Part shown: in pieces, positions 54,607 to 63,019 of the stretch
Numbering within the stretch: position 1 is the first letter of the stretch
How the letters are laid out: the number at the start of each line of letters is the position of its first letter
DNA from: JAAYUD01 sp963676865
GTDB taxonomy: Bacteria; Bacteroidota; Bacteroidia; Bacteroidales; Bacteroidaceae
Assembly (NCBI GenBank): GCA_963676865.2
Contig: CAXXSS010000001.1
Location: 2,108,001 to 2,172,000, forward strand
Reading direction: 5' to 3'
Length of the DNA stretch: 64,000 nt
The notes under the pieces: generated by a model
Seen by the model: only the letters and a program-made list of their open reading frames with translations
Databases searched by the model: none
What the model was told of the DNA's origin: nothing
Position numbers and translations under genes: made by a program

Positions 54607-54975
54607 ATGAGAAATAATAAAAAGATTGACGATCAGATTCGTCTAGAGATTTTAAACTCTTACCTTCATGGAAGCAAGGGTAAGTATACCCTTGAAAAAG
54701 AAAATGGTATATCCAGAGGTTCAATTCGGAATTGGCTTCGTATCTTTGGGCTTGAAGACAAACCATTCCCATTAAATATGAAGGATAAAGCTGTAACAAC
54801 CGGTACAGAGGATGTCTCTTCAGAAGAAGACATCACCTCTTTGAAAGTGCGCATTAAGGAATTGGAATCTGAGCTGAAGCGTGCAGAGATGGCCCGTGAC
54901 GTTTATGATTGCATGATTGACCTGGCTGAAGAGAAGTATCACATCAAGGTACGAAAAAACTCCGATGTCAAGTAG
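54607..54975 (+). CDS. IS3-family OrfA (DNA-binding)
   Basis: About 122 residues. A helix-turn-helix (LEILNSYLHGSKGKYTLEKENGISRGSIRNWLRIFG) is followed by a leucine-zipper-like coiled coil (ITSLKVRIKELESELKRAEMARDVYDCMID). A slippery heptamer A-AAA-AAC at 54954-54960 lies in phase near its end and should allow a -1 shift into orfB to make the fused transposase. The start MRNNKK was preferred to an upstream frame that lies within the IS end. Confidence 0.9.
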   Translation: MRNNKKIDDQIRLEILNSYLHGSKGKYTLEKENGISRGSIRNWLRIFGLEDKPFPLNMKDKAVTTGTEDVSSEEDITSLKVRIKELESELKRAEMARDVYDCMIDLAEEKYHIKVRKNSDVK

Positions 54976-54983
54976 TAGGTTGC

Positions 54984-55937
54984 TTGTCACAAAAGGCGGG
55001 TAAAGGTATGAGTTATACCATATCCGCCCTTTGCGGACTGCTTGACATTTCCCGACAAGGGTACTACAAGCACAAAGAAACAAATGCCGAACAAGATGTA
55101 CTTATAAGCAGCATCACGTATTACTGTCAATTTCTGCGTCAGGAGCTTCCCCGAAGCGGTTGCCGCGAGCTTTACAGTCTGTGTAAGTCTCGGTTCGGAG
55201 AAAAGTTCACGATAGGACGCGACCAATTTATCGATGTCCTTCGGGCCAACGGGATGATGCTGCGCCGCAGACGTTACAGACCTCGTACGACCAACTCCGA
55301 TCATCCATATCGGATCTATCCGGATTTGCTTAACACATCTCCTAAATACGTGGCCTGTGGTGTTTGCCGCATGATGGTGGGTGACATCACTTATATATCC
55401 ACGAAAGAAGGATTTGCCTATCTTTCGCTGCTGACGGATGTCTTCAGCCGCATCATTGTGGGATATGCCCTCTTTCGGACTCTTGAAGCGGAAGGACCGG
55501 CAAAAGCGTTGATGATGGCGTGCAGATTTTATAAAGGTCAGGGATTCAACCTTTCAGGTCTTATCCACCATTCCGACCGAGGTGTGCAGTATGCATCAAA
55601 AGGTTATGTGTCACAGCTCAAAGAAAGAGGAATCGCTATCAGTATGACGCAAACGGGCGACCCCTTGCACAATGCACTGGCCGAGAGGATGAACAATACC
55701 GTTAAGAACGGATGGCTCTTCGATTATGAGAATAAAACATTTGATGAAGCCTTGGAAGGTGTCGCCAGATCCATATATCTCTACAATTGGGCACGACCGC
55801 ACCAAGCTCTGGCAATGAAAACACCGATGCAAATGCTCCCGGGAGAACATCCAAACCCACTTTGTTCAGCTGATGCTTTAAAGCATCAGCTGAACAAAAC
55901 AAACTATAAAGAACAAACAATACTTGTTTGTCAATAA
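54984..55937 (+). CDS. IS3-family OrfB (integrase-core transposase)
   Basis: 317 residues of the DDE catalytic protein: VGDITYISTKEGFAYLSLLTD, IHHSDRGVQYAS and NALAERMNNTVKNGW hold the three acidic residues, and YNWARPHQALAMKTPMQML ends the domain. It is probably made only as an OrfA-OrfB fusion through the -1 shift at 54954-54960, since the frame has no ATG near its start (TTG at 54984). A perfect 38-bp palindrome (55861-55898) lies inside its last codons. Confidence 0.93.
   Translation: MSQKAGKGMSYTISALCGLLDISRQGYYKHKETNAEQDVLISSITYYCQFLRQELPRSGCRELYSLCKSRFGEKFTIGRDQFIDVLRANGMMLRRRRYRPRTTNSDHPYRIYPDLLNTSPKYVACGVCRMMVGDITYISTKEGFAYLSLLTDVFSRIIVGYALFRTLEAEGPAKALMMACRFYKGQGFNLSGLIHHSDRGVQYASKGYVSQLKERGIAISMTQTGDPLHNALAERMNNTVKNGWLFDYENKTFDEALEGVARSIYLYNWARPHQALAMKTPMQMLPGEHPNPLCSADALKHQLNKTNYKEQTILVCQ
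55861..55898. repeat. Perfect 38-bp palindrome inside the 3' end of IS3 orfB
   Basis: Bases 55861-55879 (TTTGTTCAGCTGATGCTTT) and 55880-55898 are exact reverse complements with no loop. They encode the end of OrfB (CSADALKHQLNK). It could form a strong hairpin that ends or slows the IS transcript. Confidence 0.93.
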
Positions 55938-55954
55938 AAATAGGATTAACTTTG
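55923..55954 (+). promoter_or_regulatory. Possible outward promoter at the right end of the IS3 element
   Basis: CTTG at 55923-55926, a 20-base spacer and TAACTTTG at 55947-55954 match the Bacteroidota promoter pattern and point out of the IS toward rpsL, 790 bases away. A perfect 10-bp hairpin follows (55957-55966 with 55992-56001), which may block it. Confidence 0.45.
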
Positions 55955-56099
55955 CAGAGTTGACAACTACTTTAGGTATACATGATTGTAATTGTCAACT
56001 CCCTTAGGTTTACTAGTGTTTAACTGTCAACCAAATTCAGTACACCACAATACACGAAATCGAACTTGGGTTCTGAAAAAATGATAAGGACGAACATAA

Positions 56100-56163
56100 A
56101 AATTCATAAGGACGAAAATAAAAGTTTATACATATAAACTTTTATTTTCGTCCTTATGAATTT
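56100..56163. repeat. Perfect 31-bp inverted repeat with direct-repeat half-copy
   Basis: Bases 56100-56130 (AAATTCATAAGGACGAAA...) and 56133-56163 are exact reverse complements around CA. The word ATAAGGACGAA-ATAAAA also occurs just upstream in direct orientation at about 56084-56101, so three copies of one motif stand together. No gene or T-run is attached. Confidence 0.93.
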
Positions 56164-56651
56164 ATTGCTGTATATCAACGGTTTATATACGATATCTTAA
56201 TCTCTTGCTCTGATTCGATTTACATTCGAGCGGTGAGAGAGTAACGAAAAAAGTGCTCTAAAAGGCTCTGTGAGTGAGGCTCGGATAAGAAAGTATCAGA
56301 ATATCGGGAAATATTCACATTGAAGCACTCGAAGCCATAATGCTTAGTTCCCTGACTTTTATCGGTGAACCGAGTTTCCGATATGTACTCTCTTAAATGA
56401 ATTCTGTGTTTTTTATGGTATATCGTTGGATCGCATGATGTATACACTTTTTCTTCTGTTTGTGACAAATAAGGCTCTGAAATGATGAATATGCCTTTGA
56501 TGAGGAATATTTCTGACAAAATGTCTTTTTTTATAGAGCTCTCTTTATTGCAGAGCTAAACTCTTCATTATTAGCCTTGGTGCTTTCCCTATCGTTTTGT
56601 TTATTTTCTCTATAGCTTTTAGGAACATTTGGAAAAAAAGTAATATATTCG
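56164..56651. other. Non-coding stretch upstream of rpsL
   Basis: About 490 bases between the 31-bp inverted repeat and the rpsL promoter. A 99-codon minus-strand frame (56220-56519) exists but has no recognisable domain or ribosome site, so I do not call it a gene. I see no tRNA, riboswitch or repeat here. It may be the old intergenic region plus debris of the insertions. Confidence 0.5.
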
Positions 56652-56682
56652 ATTGATTTATAAAATATTCTTTGTAACTTTG
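56652..56682 (+). promoter_or_regulatory. Promoter of the rpsL-rpsG-fusA-S10 operon
   Basis: ATTG at 56652-56655, a 19-base spacer and TAACTTTG at 56675-56682 lie 62 bases before rpsL. This promoter makes the str/S10 block independent of rpoBC, which fits the 4-kb interruption upstream. Confidence 0.75.
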
Positions 56683-56744
56683 CAGCCCGAAATATACTGT
56701 TTTGAATAGAAATAAACATAATATAATAATAAAAAACAATTAAA

Positions 56745-57134
56745 ATGCCTACAATTCAACAATTAGTAAGAAAAGGCCGTGAGGTATTGGTAGACAAAAG
56801 CAAGTCTCCTGCTTTGGATTCTTGTCCTCAAAGACGTGGTGTCTGTGTGAGAGTATATACTACCACTCCTAAGAAACCTAATTCTGCGATGCGTAAGGTC
56901 GCTCGTGTGCGTTTGACCAACTCTAAAGAGGTGAACTCTTACATCCCTGGTGAAGGTCACAATCTTCAGGAACACTCTATTGTGCTTGTTCGTGGTGGTC
57001 GTGTGAAAGATCTTCCTGGTGTTCGTTATCACATTGTTCGTGGTACTCTTGATACAGCTGGTGTGGCCGGCCGTTTGCAGAGACGTTCAAAATATGGTGC
57101 AAAGCGTCCTAAAGCTGTAGCTGCAAAGAAATAA
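56745..57134 (+). CDS. rpsL: 30S ribosomal protein S12
   Basis: 129 residues with TPKKPNSAMRKVARVRLTN and GGRVKDLPGVRYHIVRG; the lysines linked to streptomycin response are wild type. It acts in decoding. First gene of the str cluster. Confidence 0.98.
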   Translation: MPTIQQLVRKGREVLVDKSKSPALDSCPQRRGVCVRVYTTTPKKPNSAMRKVARVRLTNSKEVNSYIPGEGHNLQEHSIVLVRGGRVKDLPGVRYHIVRGTLDTAGVAGRLQRRSKYGAKRPKAVAAKK

Positions 57135-57260
57135 TAGTAATAAATAACAATTTCGTTTGAGTTTGTTGGAATGCTATGATGGGTTGAGTAAATTCCTAAG
57201 CGTGGGAGTTGAAGACGTAAGATTAGACAACCAAAAACAAAAACATTAAATTCAAAACAA

Positions 57261-57737
57261 ATGAGAAAAGCAAAACCAAAAAAACGTATCATTCTTCCGG
57301 ATCCCGTTTATAATGATCAAAAGGTTTCTAAATTCGTTAATCATTTAATGTATGATGGTAAGAAAAACGTTTCTTACGAAATTTTTTATGCTGCAATGAA
57401 GGTGGTGGAAGCAAAACTTCCTAATGATGAGAAATCGGCACTTGATGTGTGGAAAAAGGCATTGGATAATATCACTCCGCAAGTGGAGGTTAAGTCACGC
57501 CGTGTAGGTGGTGCTACTTTTCAAGTTCCTACAGAAATTCGTCCAGATAGAAAAGAATCTGTTTCAATGAAAAATATGATAGCTTATGCTCGTAAGAGAG
57601 GTGGCAAGTCGATGGCTGATAAATTGGCTGCCGAAATTCTTGACGCATACAATGAGCAAGGCGGTTCGTTCAAGCGTAGAGAAGATATGCATAGAATGGC
57701 CGAGGCTAACCGTGCGTTTGCACATTTCAGATTCTAG
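57261..57737 (+). CDS. rpsG: 30S ribosomal protein S7
   Basis: 158 residues with the S7 pattern (SKFVNHLMYDGKKNVSYEIFY, SRRVGGATFQVPTEIRPDR, KRREDMHRMAEANRAFAHFR). It nucleates assembly of the 30S head. It lies between rpsL and fusA. Confidence 0.98.
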   Translation: MRKAKPKKRIILPDPVYNDQKVSKFVNHLMYDGKKNVSYEIFYAAMKVVEAKLPNDEKSALDVWKKALDNITPQVEVKSRRVGGATFQVPTEIRPDRKESVSMKNMIAYARKRGGKSMADKLAAEILDAYNEQGGSFKRREDMHRMAEANRAFAHFRF

Positions 57738-57783
57738 CATTTTGGATATTATGACATTAAGATTATAAAGTAAAAGGATTATA

Positions 57784-59901
57784 ATGGGAAAACAAGATTT
57801 AAACTTGACGCGTAATATCGGTATCATGGCTCACATCGATGCTGGTAAGACGACTACGTCTGAACGTATTCTGTATTATACCGGTTTGACCCACAAAATT
57901 GGTGAGGTGCATGATGGAGCTGCCACAATGGACTGGATGGCTCAGGAGAAGGAACGCGGTATTACAATTACTTCTGCGGCTACAACCTGTAATTGGAAAT
58001 GGAATGATAAAACATATAAACTAAATCTGATTGACACTCCGGGGCACGTTGACTTTACTGCTGAAGTAGAGCGTTCGTTGCGTGTACTTGATGGAGCTGT
58101 TGCTACATATTGTGCAGTTGGAGGTGTTGAACCTCAGTCTGAGACAGTTTGGCGTCAGGCAGATAAATATAATGTACCTCGTATCGGCTATGTTAATAAG
58201 ATGGACCGTTCGGGTGCTGATTATTTTGAAGTTGTTCGTCAGATGAAAGCTATTCTAGGAGCTAATCCTTGCCCTATTGTTATCCCAATTGGCGCAGAAG
58301 AAACTTTTAAGGGTGTTGTAGATCTTGTCAAGATGAAAGCTATCGTTTGGAATGACGAAACGATGGGTGCTGAGTACGATATTGAAGAAATTCCGTCTGA
58401 CTTGGTTGAATCTGCAAATCAATATCGTGACGAGATGTTGCAAAAAGCAGCCGACTTTGATGATGTTGTGATGGAGAAGTATTTTGACGATCCTTCCAAG
58501 ATTACAGAAGAAGATGTGCTTCGTGCTATTCGCAAAGGTACTGTGGCTATGGAATTGGTTCCTATGCTATGCGGTTCTTCTTTCAAAAATAAAGGTGTTC
58601 AGACATTGCTTGATTATGTTTGTGCATTCTTACCCTCGCCGGTAGATACTCCTGACGTAAAAGGATCAAATCCTGATACCGATGAAGAAGAAGATCGTAA
58701 GCCCGATGAAGATGAGAAGACTTGCGCTTTGGCGTTCAAGATAGCAACCGATCCTTATGTTGGTCGTCTTGTATTCTTCCGCGTTTATTCCGGTAAGATT
58801 GAATCAGGTTCGTATATCTACAATTCTCGTTCGAGAAAAAAAGAGCGCGTTTCTCGCTTGTTCCAAATGTTTTCGAATCATGAGAATCCGGTAGATGTAG
58901 TAGGAGCTGGTGATATTGGTGCTGGTGTTGGTTTCAAAGATATTCATACAGGTGATACGCTTTGTGCTGAAGATGCACCTATCCGTTTGGAATCGATGGA
59001 TTTTCCAGAACCTGTTATCGGTATTGCTGTAGAGCCTAAAACTCAAAAGGATTTGGATAAACTGTCTAATGGTTTGTCTAAGTTGGCAGAAGAAGATCCT
59101 ACGTTCCAAGTTAGAACAGATGAGCAAACAGGTCAGACTGTTATCTCGGGTATGGGTGAGTTGCACTTGGATATTATTCTTGATCGTCTGCGTCGTGAGT
59201 TTAAGGTAGAATGTAATCAAGGTAAACCACAGGTTAACTATAAGGAAGCTATTACCAAAAAGGTCAATTTGCGTGAGGTTTATAAGAAACAGACAGGTGG
59301 TCGTGGTAAGTTTGCCGATATTATTGTTAATGTAGGTCCTGCTGATGAAGACTTCAAGCAAGGTGGACTTCAATTTGTTGATATGGTGAAGGGCGGTAAT
59401 ATTCCTAAGGAATTTATCCCTTGTGTTCAGAAAGGTTTCGGCAATGCGATGAAGAGTGGTATTCTTGCAGGCTATCCGCTTGACTCCATAAAAGTAGAGC
59501 TGCTTGATGGTTCTTTCCATCCAGTTGACTCAGACCAGTTGTCTTTTGAAATCTGTGCTTTGAATGCATATAAAAGTGCATGTGCTAAAGCAGGTCCAGT
59601 CTTGATGGAGCCTATGATGAAACTTGAGGTGGTAACGCCCGAGGAAAATATGGGTGATGTTATCGGTGACTTGAATAAGCGTAGGGGTCAGGTTGAAGGC
59701 ATGGAATCTAGCCGCTCCGGTGCTCGTATTGTAAAAGCAGTTGTTCCGTTGGCAGAGATGTTTGGCTATGTAACGGCATTGCGTACTATCACTTCAGGTC
59801 GTGCTACTTCTTCGATGTCCTACTCTCATCATTCAAGAGTGTCTTCCTCTATTGCCAAGGCAGTACTTGAAGAAGTTAAAGGCCGCGTGGATTTAATTTA
59901 A
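57784..59901 (+). CDS. fusA: Elongation factor G
   Basis: A 705-residue translocation GTPase. G motifs: AHIDAGKTTTSERIL, DTPGHVDF, NKMD. Domain II-V patterns include GMGELHLDIILDRLRREF and RSGARIVKAVVPLAEMFGYVTALR. An acidic insert (NPDTDEEEDRKPDEDEKT, about residue 300) is typical of Bacteroidota EF-G. Single copy in this window. Confidence 0.98.
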   Translation: MGKQDLNLTRNIGIMAHIDAGKTTTSERILYYTGLTHKIGEVHDGAATMDWMAQEKERGITITSAATTCNWKWNDKTYKLNLIDTPGHVDFTAEVERSLRVLDGAVATYCAVGGVEPQSETVWRQADKYNVPRIGYVNKMDRSGADYFEVVRQMKAILGANPCPIVIPIGAEETFKGVVDLVKMKAIVWNDETMGAEYDIEEIPSDLVESANQYRDEMLQKAADFDDVVMEKYFDDPSKITEEDVLRAIRKGTVAMELVPMLCGSSFKNKGVQTLLDYVCAFLPSPVDTPDVKGSNPDTDEEEDRKPDEDEKTCALAFKIATDPYVGRLVFFRVYSGKIESGSYIYNSRSRKKERVSRLFQMFSNHENPVDVVGAGDIGAGVGFKDIHTGDTLCAEDAPIRLESMDFPEPVIGIAVEPKTQKDLDKLSNGLSKLAEEDPTFQVRTDEQTGQTVISGMGELHLDIILDRLRREFKVECNQGKPQVNYKEAITKKVNLREVYKKQTGGRGKFADIIVNVGPADEDFKQGGLQFVDMVKGGNIPKEFIPCVQKGFGNAMKSGILAGYPLDSIKVELLDGSFHPVDSDQLSFEICALNAYKSACAKAGPVLMEPMMKLEVVTPEENMGDVIGDLNKRRGQVEGMESSRSGARIVKAVVPLAEMFGYVTALRTITSGRATSSMSYSHHSRVSSSIAKAVLEEVKGRVDLI

Positions 59902-59991
59902 GTAAATAAAAAGATAGAACAGCGTATTAGCGAATGACTCTTAATATGTCTGTTCTTCTTTAAGTAAACAAGTTTAATAATTAAAATTAGA

Positions 59992-60297
59992 ATGAGTCAG
60001 AAAATTCGTATTAAATTGAAATCTTATGATCACAATTTGGTAGACAAGTCTGCCGAGAAGATTGTAAGAACAGTGAAGGCTACGGGGGCTATCGTTAGTG
60101 GTCCTATTCCTCTTCCAACACACAAACGGATAATAACGGTTAACCGTTCTACATTCGTTAACAAAAAGTCTAGAGAGCAATTTGAGCTTTCTTCTTACAA
60201 ACGTTTGATCGATATCTATAGCTCAACAGCTAAGACAGTCGATGCGTTGATGAAGCTAGAGTTGCCGAGTGGTGTAGAGGTAGAAATTAAAGTTTAG
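59992..60297 (+). CDS. rpsJ: 30S ribosomal protein S10
   Basis: 101 residues (KIRIKLKSYDHNLVDKSAEKIV, GPIPLPTHKRIITVNRS). Head protein of the 30S and partner of NusB in antitermination. It opens the S10 cluster 90 bases after fusA. Confidence 0.98.
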   Translation: MSQKIRIKLKSYDHNLVDKSAEKIVRTVKATGAIVSGPIPLPTHKRIITVNRSTFVNKKSREQFELSSYKRLIDIYSSTAKTVDALMKLELPSGVEVEIKV

Positions 60298-60317
60298 TTA
60301 TATTAAAATTTAGAGAA

Positions 60318-60935
60318 ATGCCAGGATTATTAGGAAAGAAAATCGGAATGACATCCGTATTCAGTGCTGATGGTAAAAATGTACCATGCACTGTTATCGA
60401 AGCAGGTCCTTGCGTCGTTACTCAAGTTAAAACAGTCGAAAAAGACGGCTATGCTGCAGTTCAGTTGGGCTTCCAAGACAATAAGGAGAAGCATACAACT
60501 AAACCACTGCTTGGTCATTTTAAAAGGGCTGGAGTAACGCCGAAGAGACACTTGGTTGAGTTCAAGAGTTTTGAGAAAGAATTAAACTTGGGCGATTCTG
60601 TTACTGTAGAAATGTTTGATGGCGTGGATTTTGTCGATGTCGTCGGAACTTCTAAAGGTAAAGGTTTCCAAGGTGTAGTTAAAAGACATGGTTTTGGTGG
60701 TGTTGGTCAGGCAACTCATGGTCAGCATAACCGTGCTCGCAAACCGGGTTCTATCGGTGCATGTTCTTACCCTGCAAAAGTATTCAAAGGAATGCGCATG
60801 GGTGGACAGCTAGGTGGTGACAGAATTACTGTCCAAAATTTGAAAGTATTAAAAGTAATCGCGGATCATAACCTCCTTCTTATCAAAGGTTCTATTCCAG
60901 GTTGCAAAGGTTCAATCGTTTTAATTCAGAAATAA
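60318..60935 (+). CDS. rplC: 50S ribosomal protein L3
   Basis: 205 residues (MPGLLGKKIGMTSVFSADGK, GFGGVGQATHGQHNRARKPGSIGACSYPAKVFKGMRMGG). It reaches toward the peptidyl transferase centre. Its stop overlaps the rplD start (TAATG). Confidence 0.98.
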   Translation: MPGLLGKKIGMTSVFSADGKNVPCTVIEAGPCVVTQVKTVEKDGYAAVQLGFQDNKEKHTTKPLLGHFKRAGVTPKRHLVEFKSFEKELNLGDSVTVEMFDGVDFVDVVGTSKGKGFQGVVKRHGFGGVGQATHGQHNRARKPGSIGACSYPAKVFKGMRMGGQLGGDRITVQNLKVLKVIADHNLLLIKGSIPGCKGSIVLIQK

Positions 60936-61573
60936 TGGAAGTTGACGTATTAAATATAAAAGGTGAAAACACCGGGAGAAAGGTTACGTTAAACGAATCT
61001 ATCTTCGGAATTGAGCCTAACGACCACGCTATCTATTTGGATGTTAAGCAATTCATGGCGAATAATCGTCAAGGAACTCATAAATCGAAAGAAAGAAGTG
61101 AGATGAGTGGCTCTACCAGAAAGCTTGGACGTCAGAAAGGTGGTGGCGGTGCTCGTCGTGGTGATATAAATTCTCCAGTCTTAGTTGGTGGCGCACGTGT
61201 TTTTGGTCCTAAACCCAGAGATTATTCGTTCAAACTAAATAAGAAGGTAAAAGCATTGGCTCGTAAGTCTGCTTTAAGTTATAAAGCGAAAAATAACGCA
61301 GTTGTTGTTATTGAAGATTTCAACTTTGCGGCTCCTAAAACAAAGGATTTCGTTGAAATGATAAATAATCTTAAATTTTCTGATCGGAAAATGCTTTTAG
61401 TCTTATCCGAATCAAATAAAAATGTATATTTGTCGGCTCGTAACCTTAAGAATGCTTCTGTTCAACAGATTTCTGGCATGAATACTTACAGAGTATTAGA
61501 TGCCAAGGTCCTCGTTTTGACAGAAAGTGCTCTTTCTGCTATCGACAAAAATTTAACGAAAGAGGAGGCTTAG
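60935..61573 (+). CDS. rplD: 50S ribosomal protein L4
   Basis: 212 residues (MEVDVLNIKGENTGRKVTL, GSTRKLGRQKGGGGARRGDINSPVLVGGARVFGPKPRDY). I chose the ATG that overlaps the rplC stop; upstream in-frame codons belong to rplC sequence. It lines the exit tunnel and can regulate the S10 operon in some bacteria. Confidence 0.97.
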   Translation: MEVDVLNIKGENTGRKVTLNESIFGIEPNDHAIYLDVKQFMANNRQGTHKSKERSEMSGSTRKLGRQKGGGGARRGDINSPVLVGGARVFGPKPRDYSFKLNKKVKALARKSALSYKAKNNAVVVIEDFNFAAPKTKDFVEMINNLKFSDRKMLLVLSESNKNVYLSARNLKNASVQQISGMNTYRVLDAKVLVLTESALSAIDKNLTKEEA

Positions 61574-61576
61574 ATA

Positions 61577-61867
61577 ATGGGAATTATTATTAAACCGTTG
61601 GTTACAGAGAAAATGACAGCAATAACTGAAAAGAAACATCAATTTGGTTTTGTTGTTAATCCAGGTGCCAATAAATTAGAAATTAAAAGAGAAGTTGAAA
61701 CACTCTACAATGTGACAGTTCTAAGCGTCAATACGATGCGGTATGCAGGGAAAAGTAAGAGCCGCTATACAAAAGCGGGTTTGATAAGTGGAAGAACTAA
61801 TGCATACAAAAAGGCAATAGTCACATTAAAAGAGGGTGATTCTATAGATTTTTATAGCAATATTTAA
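61577..61867 (+). CDS. rplW: 50S ribosomal protein L23
   Basis: 96 residues (MGIIIKPLVTEKMTAITEKKHQFGFVVNPGANKLEIKREVETLYNV). It surrounds the tunnel exit and docks SRP and trigger factor. AGGAGG precedes the start. Confidence 0.97.
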   Translation: MGIIIKPLVTEKMTAITEKKHQFGFVVNPGANKLEIKREVETLYNVTVLSVNTMRYAGKSKSRYTKAGLISGRTNAYKKAIVTLKEGDSIDFYSNI

Positions 61868-61872
61868 AAAAG

Positions 61873-62697
61873 ATGGCAGTACGTAGTTTTAAGCCCACAA
61901 CGCCTGGGCAAAGACATAAGATTATTGGTACTTTTGAAGAAATTACTGCTAAAGTACCAGAAAAGTCTCTTATAGTTAGTAGGAGGTCCACGGGTGGTCG
62001 CAACAATGTCGGTAAAATGACAGTTCGTTATAGAGGTGGCGGTCACAAAAAGGCTTATCGTCTGATTGATTTTAAGCGGAACAAAGACGGTGTTCCTGCA
62101 GTTGTTAAAACCATTGAATACGATCCGAATCGTTCGGCTCGTATTGCTTTGTTGTTTTATGCTGATGGTGAAAAACGTTATATCATTGCTCCTAATGGAT
62201 TGCAGGTAGGTGCAAAATTGATGTCTGGCGAAGGTGCAGCACCTGAGATAGGTAATGCTCTTCCTCTTCAGAATATTCCAGTTGGTACAGTTATTCATAA
62301 CATTGAATTGCGTCCCGGTCAGGGAGCTGCTATGGTACGTTCAGCTGGTAATTTTGCTCAATTAACATCTCGTGAAGGAAGTTATTGTGTTATTAAGTTA
62401 CCTTCGGGAGAACTTCGTAAGATACTATCAACTTGTAAAGCTACCATTGGTAGTGTGGGCAACTCTGATCATGCTCTTGAAAGTTCGGGTAAAGCCGGAC
62501 GTTCTCGTTGGTTTGGTCGTCGTCCTCATAACCGTGGTGTTGTAATGAACCCTGTTGATCACCCAATGGGTGGTGGTGAAGGACGTGCCTCTGGTGGACA
62601 TCCTAGATCACGGACAGGTCTGTATGCTAAGGGTCTTAAGACAAGAGCTCCGAAAAAACAGAGTTGGAAGTATATTATTGAGAGAAGTAATAAGTAA
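61873..62697 (+). CDS. rplB: 50S ribosomal protein L2
   Basis: 274 residues (MAVRSFKPTTPGQRHKI, GGRNNVGKMTVRYRGGGHKKAYR, GVVMNPVDHPMGGGEGRASGGHPRS with the conserved His). It is needed for subunit joining and peptidyl transfer. Confidence 0.98.
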   Translation: MAVRSFKPTTPGQRHKIIGTFEEITAKVPEKSLIVSRRSTGGRNNVGKMTVRYRGGGHKKAYRLIDFKRNKDGVPAVVKTIEYDPNRSARIALLFYADGEKRYIIAPNGLQVGAKLMSGEGAAPEIGNALPLQNIPVGTVIHNIELRPGQGAAMVRSAGNFAQLTSREGSYCVIKLPSGELRKILSTCKATIGSVGNSDHALESSGKAGRSRWFGRRPHNRGVVMNPVDHPMGGGEGRASGGHPRSRTGLYAKGLKTRAPKKQSWKYIIERSNK

Positions 62698-62717
62698 TTT
62701 GATTAATTGAGTAAATT

Positions 62718-62981
62718 ATGAGTCGATCATTAAAAAAAGGTCCATATATCAATGTTAAGCTTGAAAAGAAAGTGCTTGACATGAATGAATCCGGAAAGAA
62801 GGTTGTTGTTAAAACATGGGCAAGAGCTTCTATGATTTCTCCGGATTTTGTAGGACATACTATTGCAGTTCATAATGGGAATAAATTTATTCCTGTTTAC
62901 ATTACTGAGAACATGGTTGGTCACAAGTTGGGTGAGTTTGCTCCGACGCGTACCTTTAGGGGCCATGCAGGTAATCGATAA
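62718..62981 (+). CDS. rpsS: 30S ribosomal protein S19
   Basis: 87 residues (MSRSLKKGPYINVKLEKKV, SMISPDFVGHTIAVHNGNKFIPVYITENMVGHKLGEFAPTRTF). Head protein close to the A-site tRNA. Confidence 0.98.
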   Translation: MSRSLKKGPYINVKLEKKVLDMNESGKKVVVKTWARASMISPDFVGHTIAVHNGNKFIPVYITENMVGHKLGEFAPTRTFRGHAGNR

Positions 62982-63019
62982 GATTAATAATTTATTATGA
63001 ATAAAAAAGTAATAATATA

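Larger units (their letters stand above)
54568..56049 (+). mobile_element. IS3-family insertion sequence (about 1482 bp)
   Basis: The ends share TGTACTGAAT followed by TTGACA at similar spacing (left TGACATGTACTGAATAAG, right end inverted TGTGGTGTACTGAATTTG). It contains orfA and orfB in the -1 relation. I see no target duplication, so the outermost bases are uncertain, or the flanks have rearranged. The left end also occurs alone at 9141-9176. Confidence 0.85.

Noticed and set aside
54568..56049. Target duplication for the IS3-family element
   Set aside because: Flanks GGTAAG and ATACAC do not match for 3-5 bases with either plausible end, so none is claimed.
56220..56519. Minus-strand 99-codon frame before rpsL
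   Set aside because: No recognisable domain, no ribosome site and no promoter; it may be debris, so it is described only as part of the gap.
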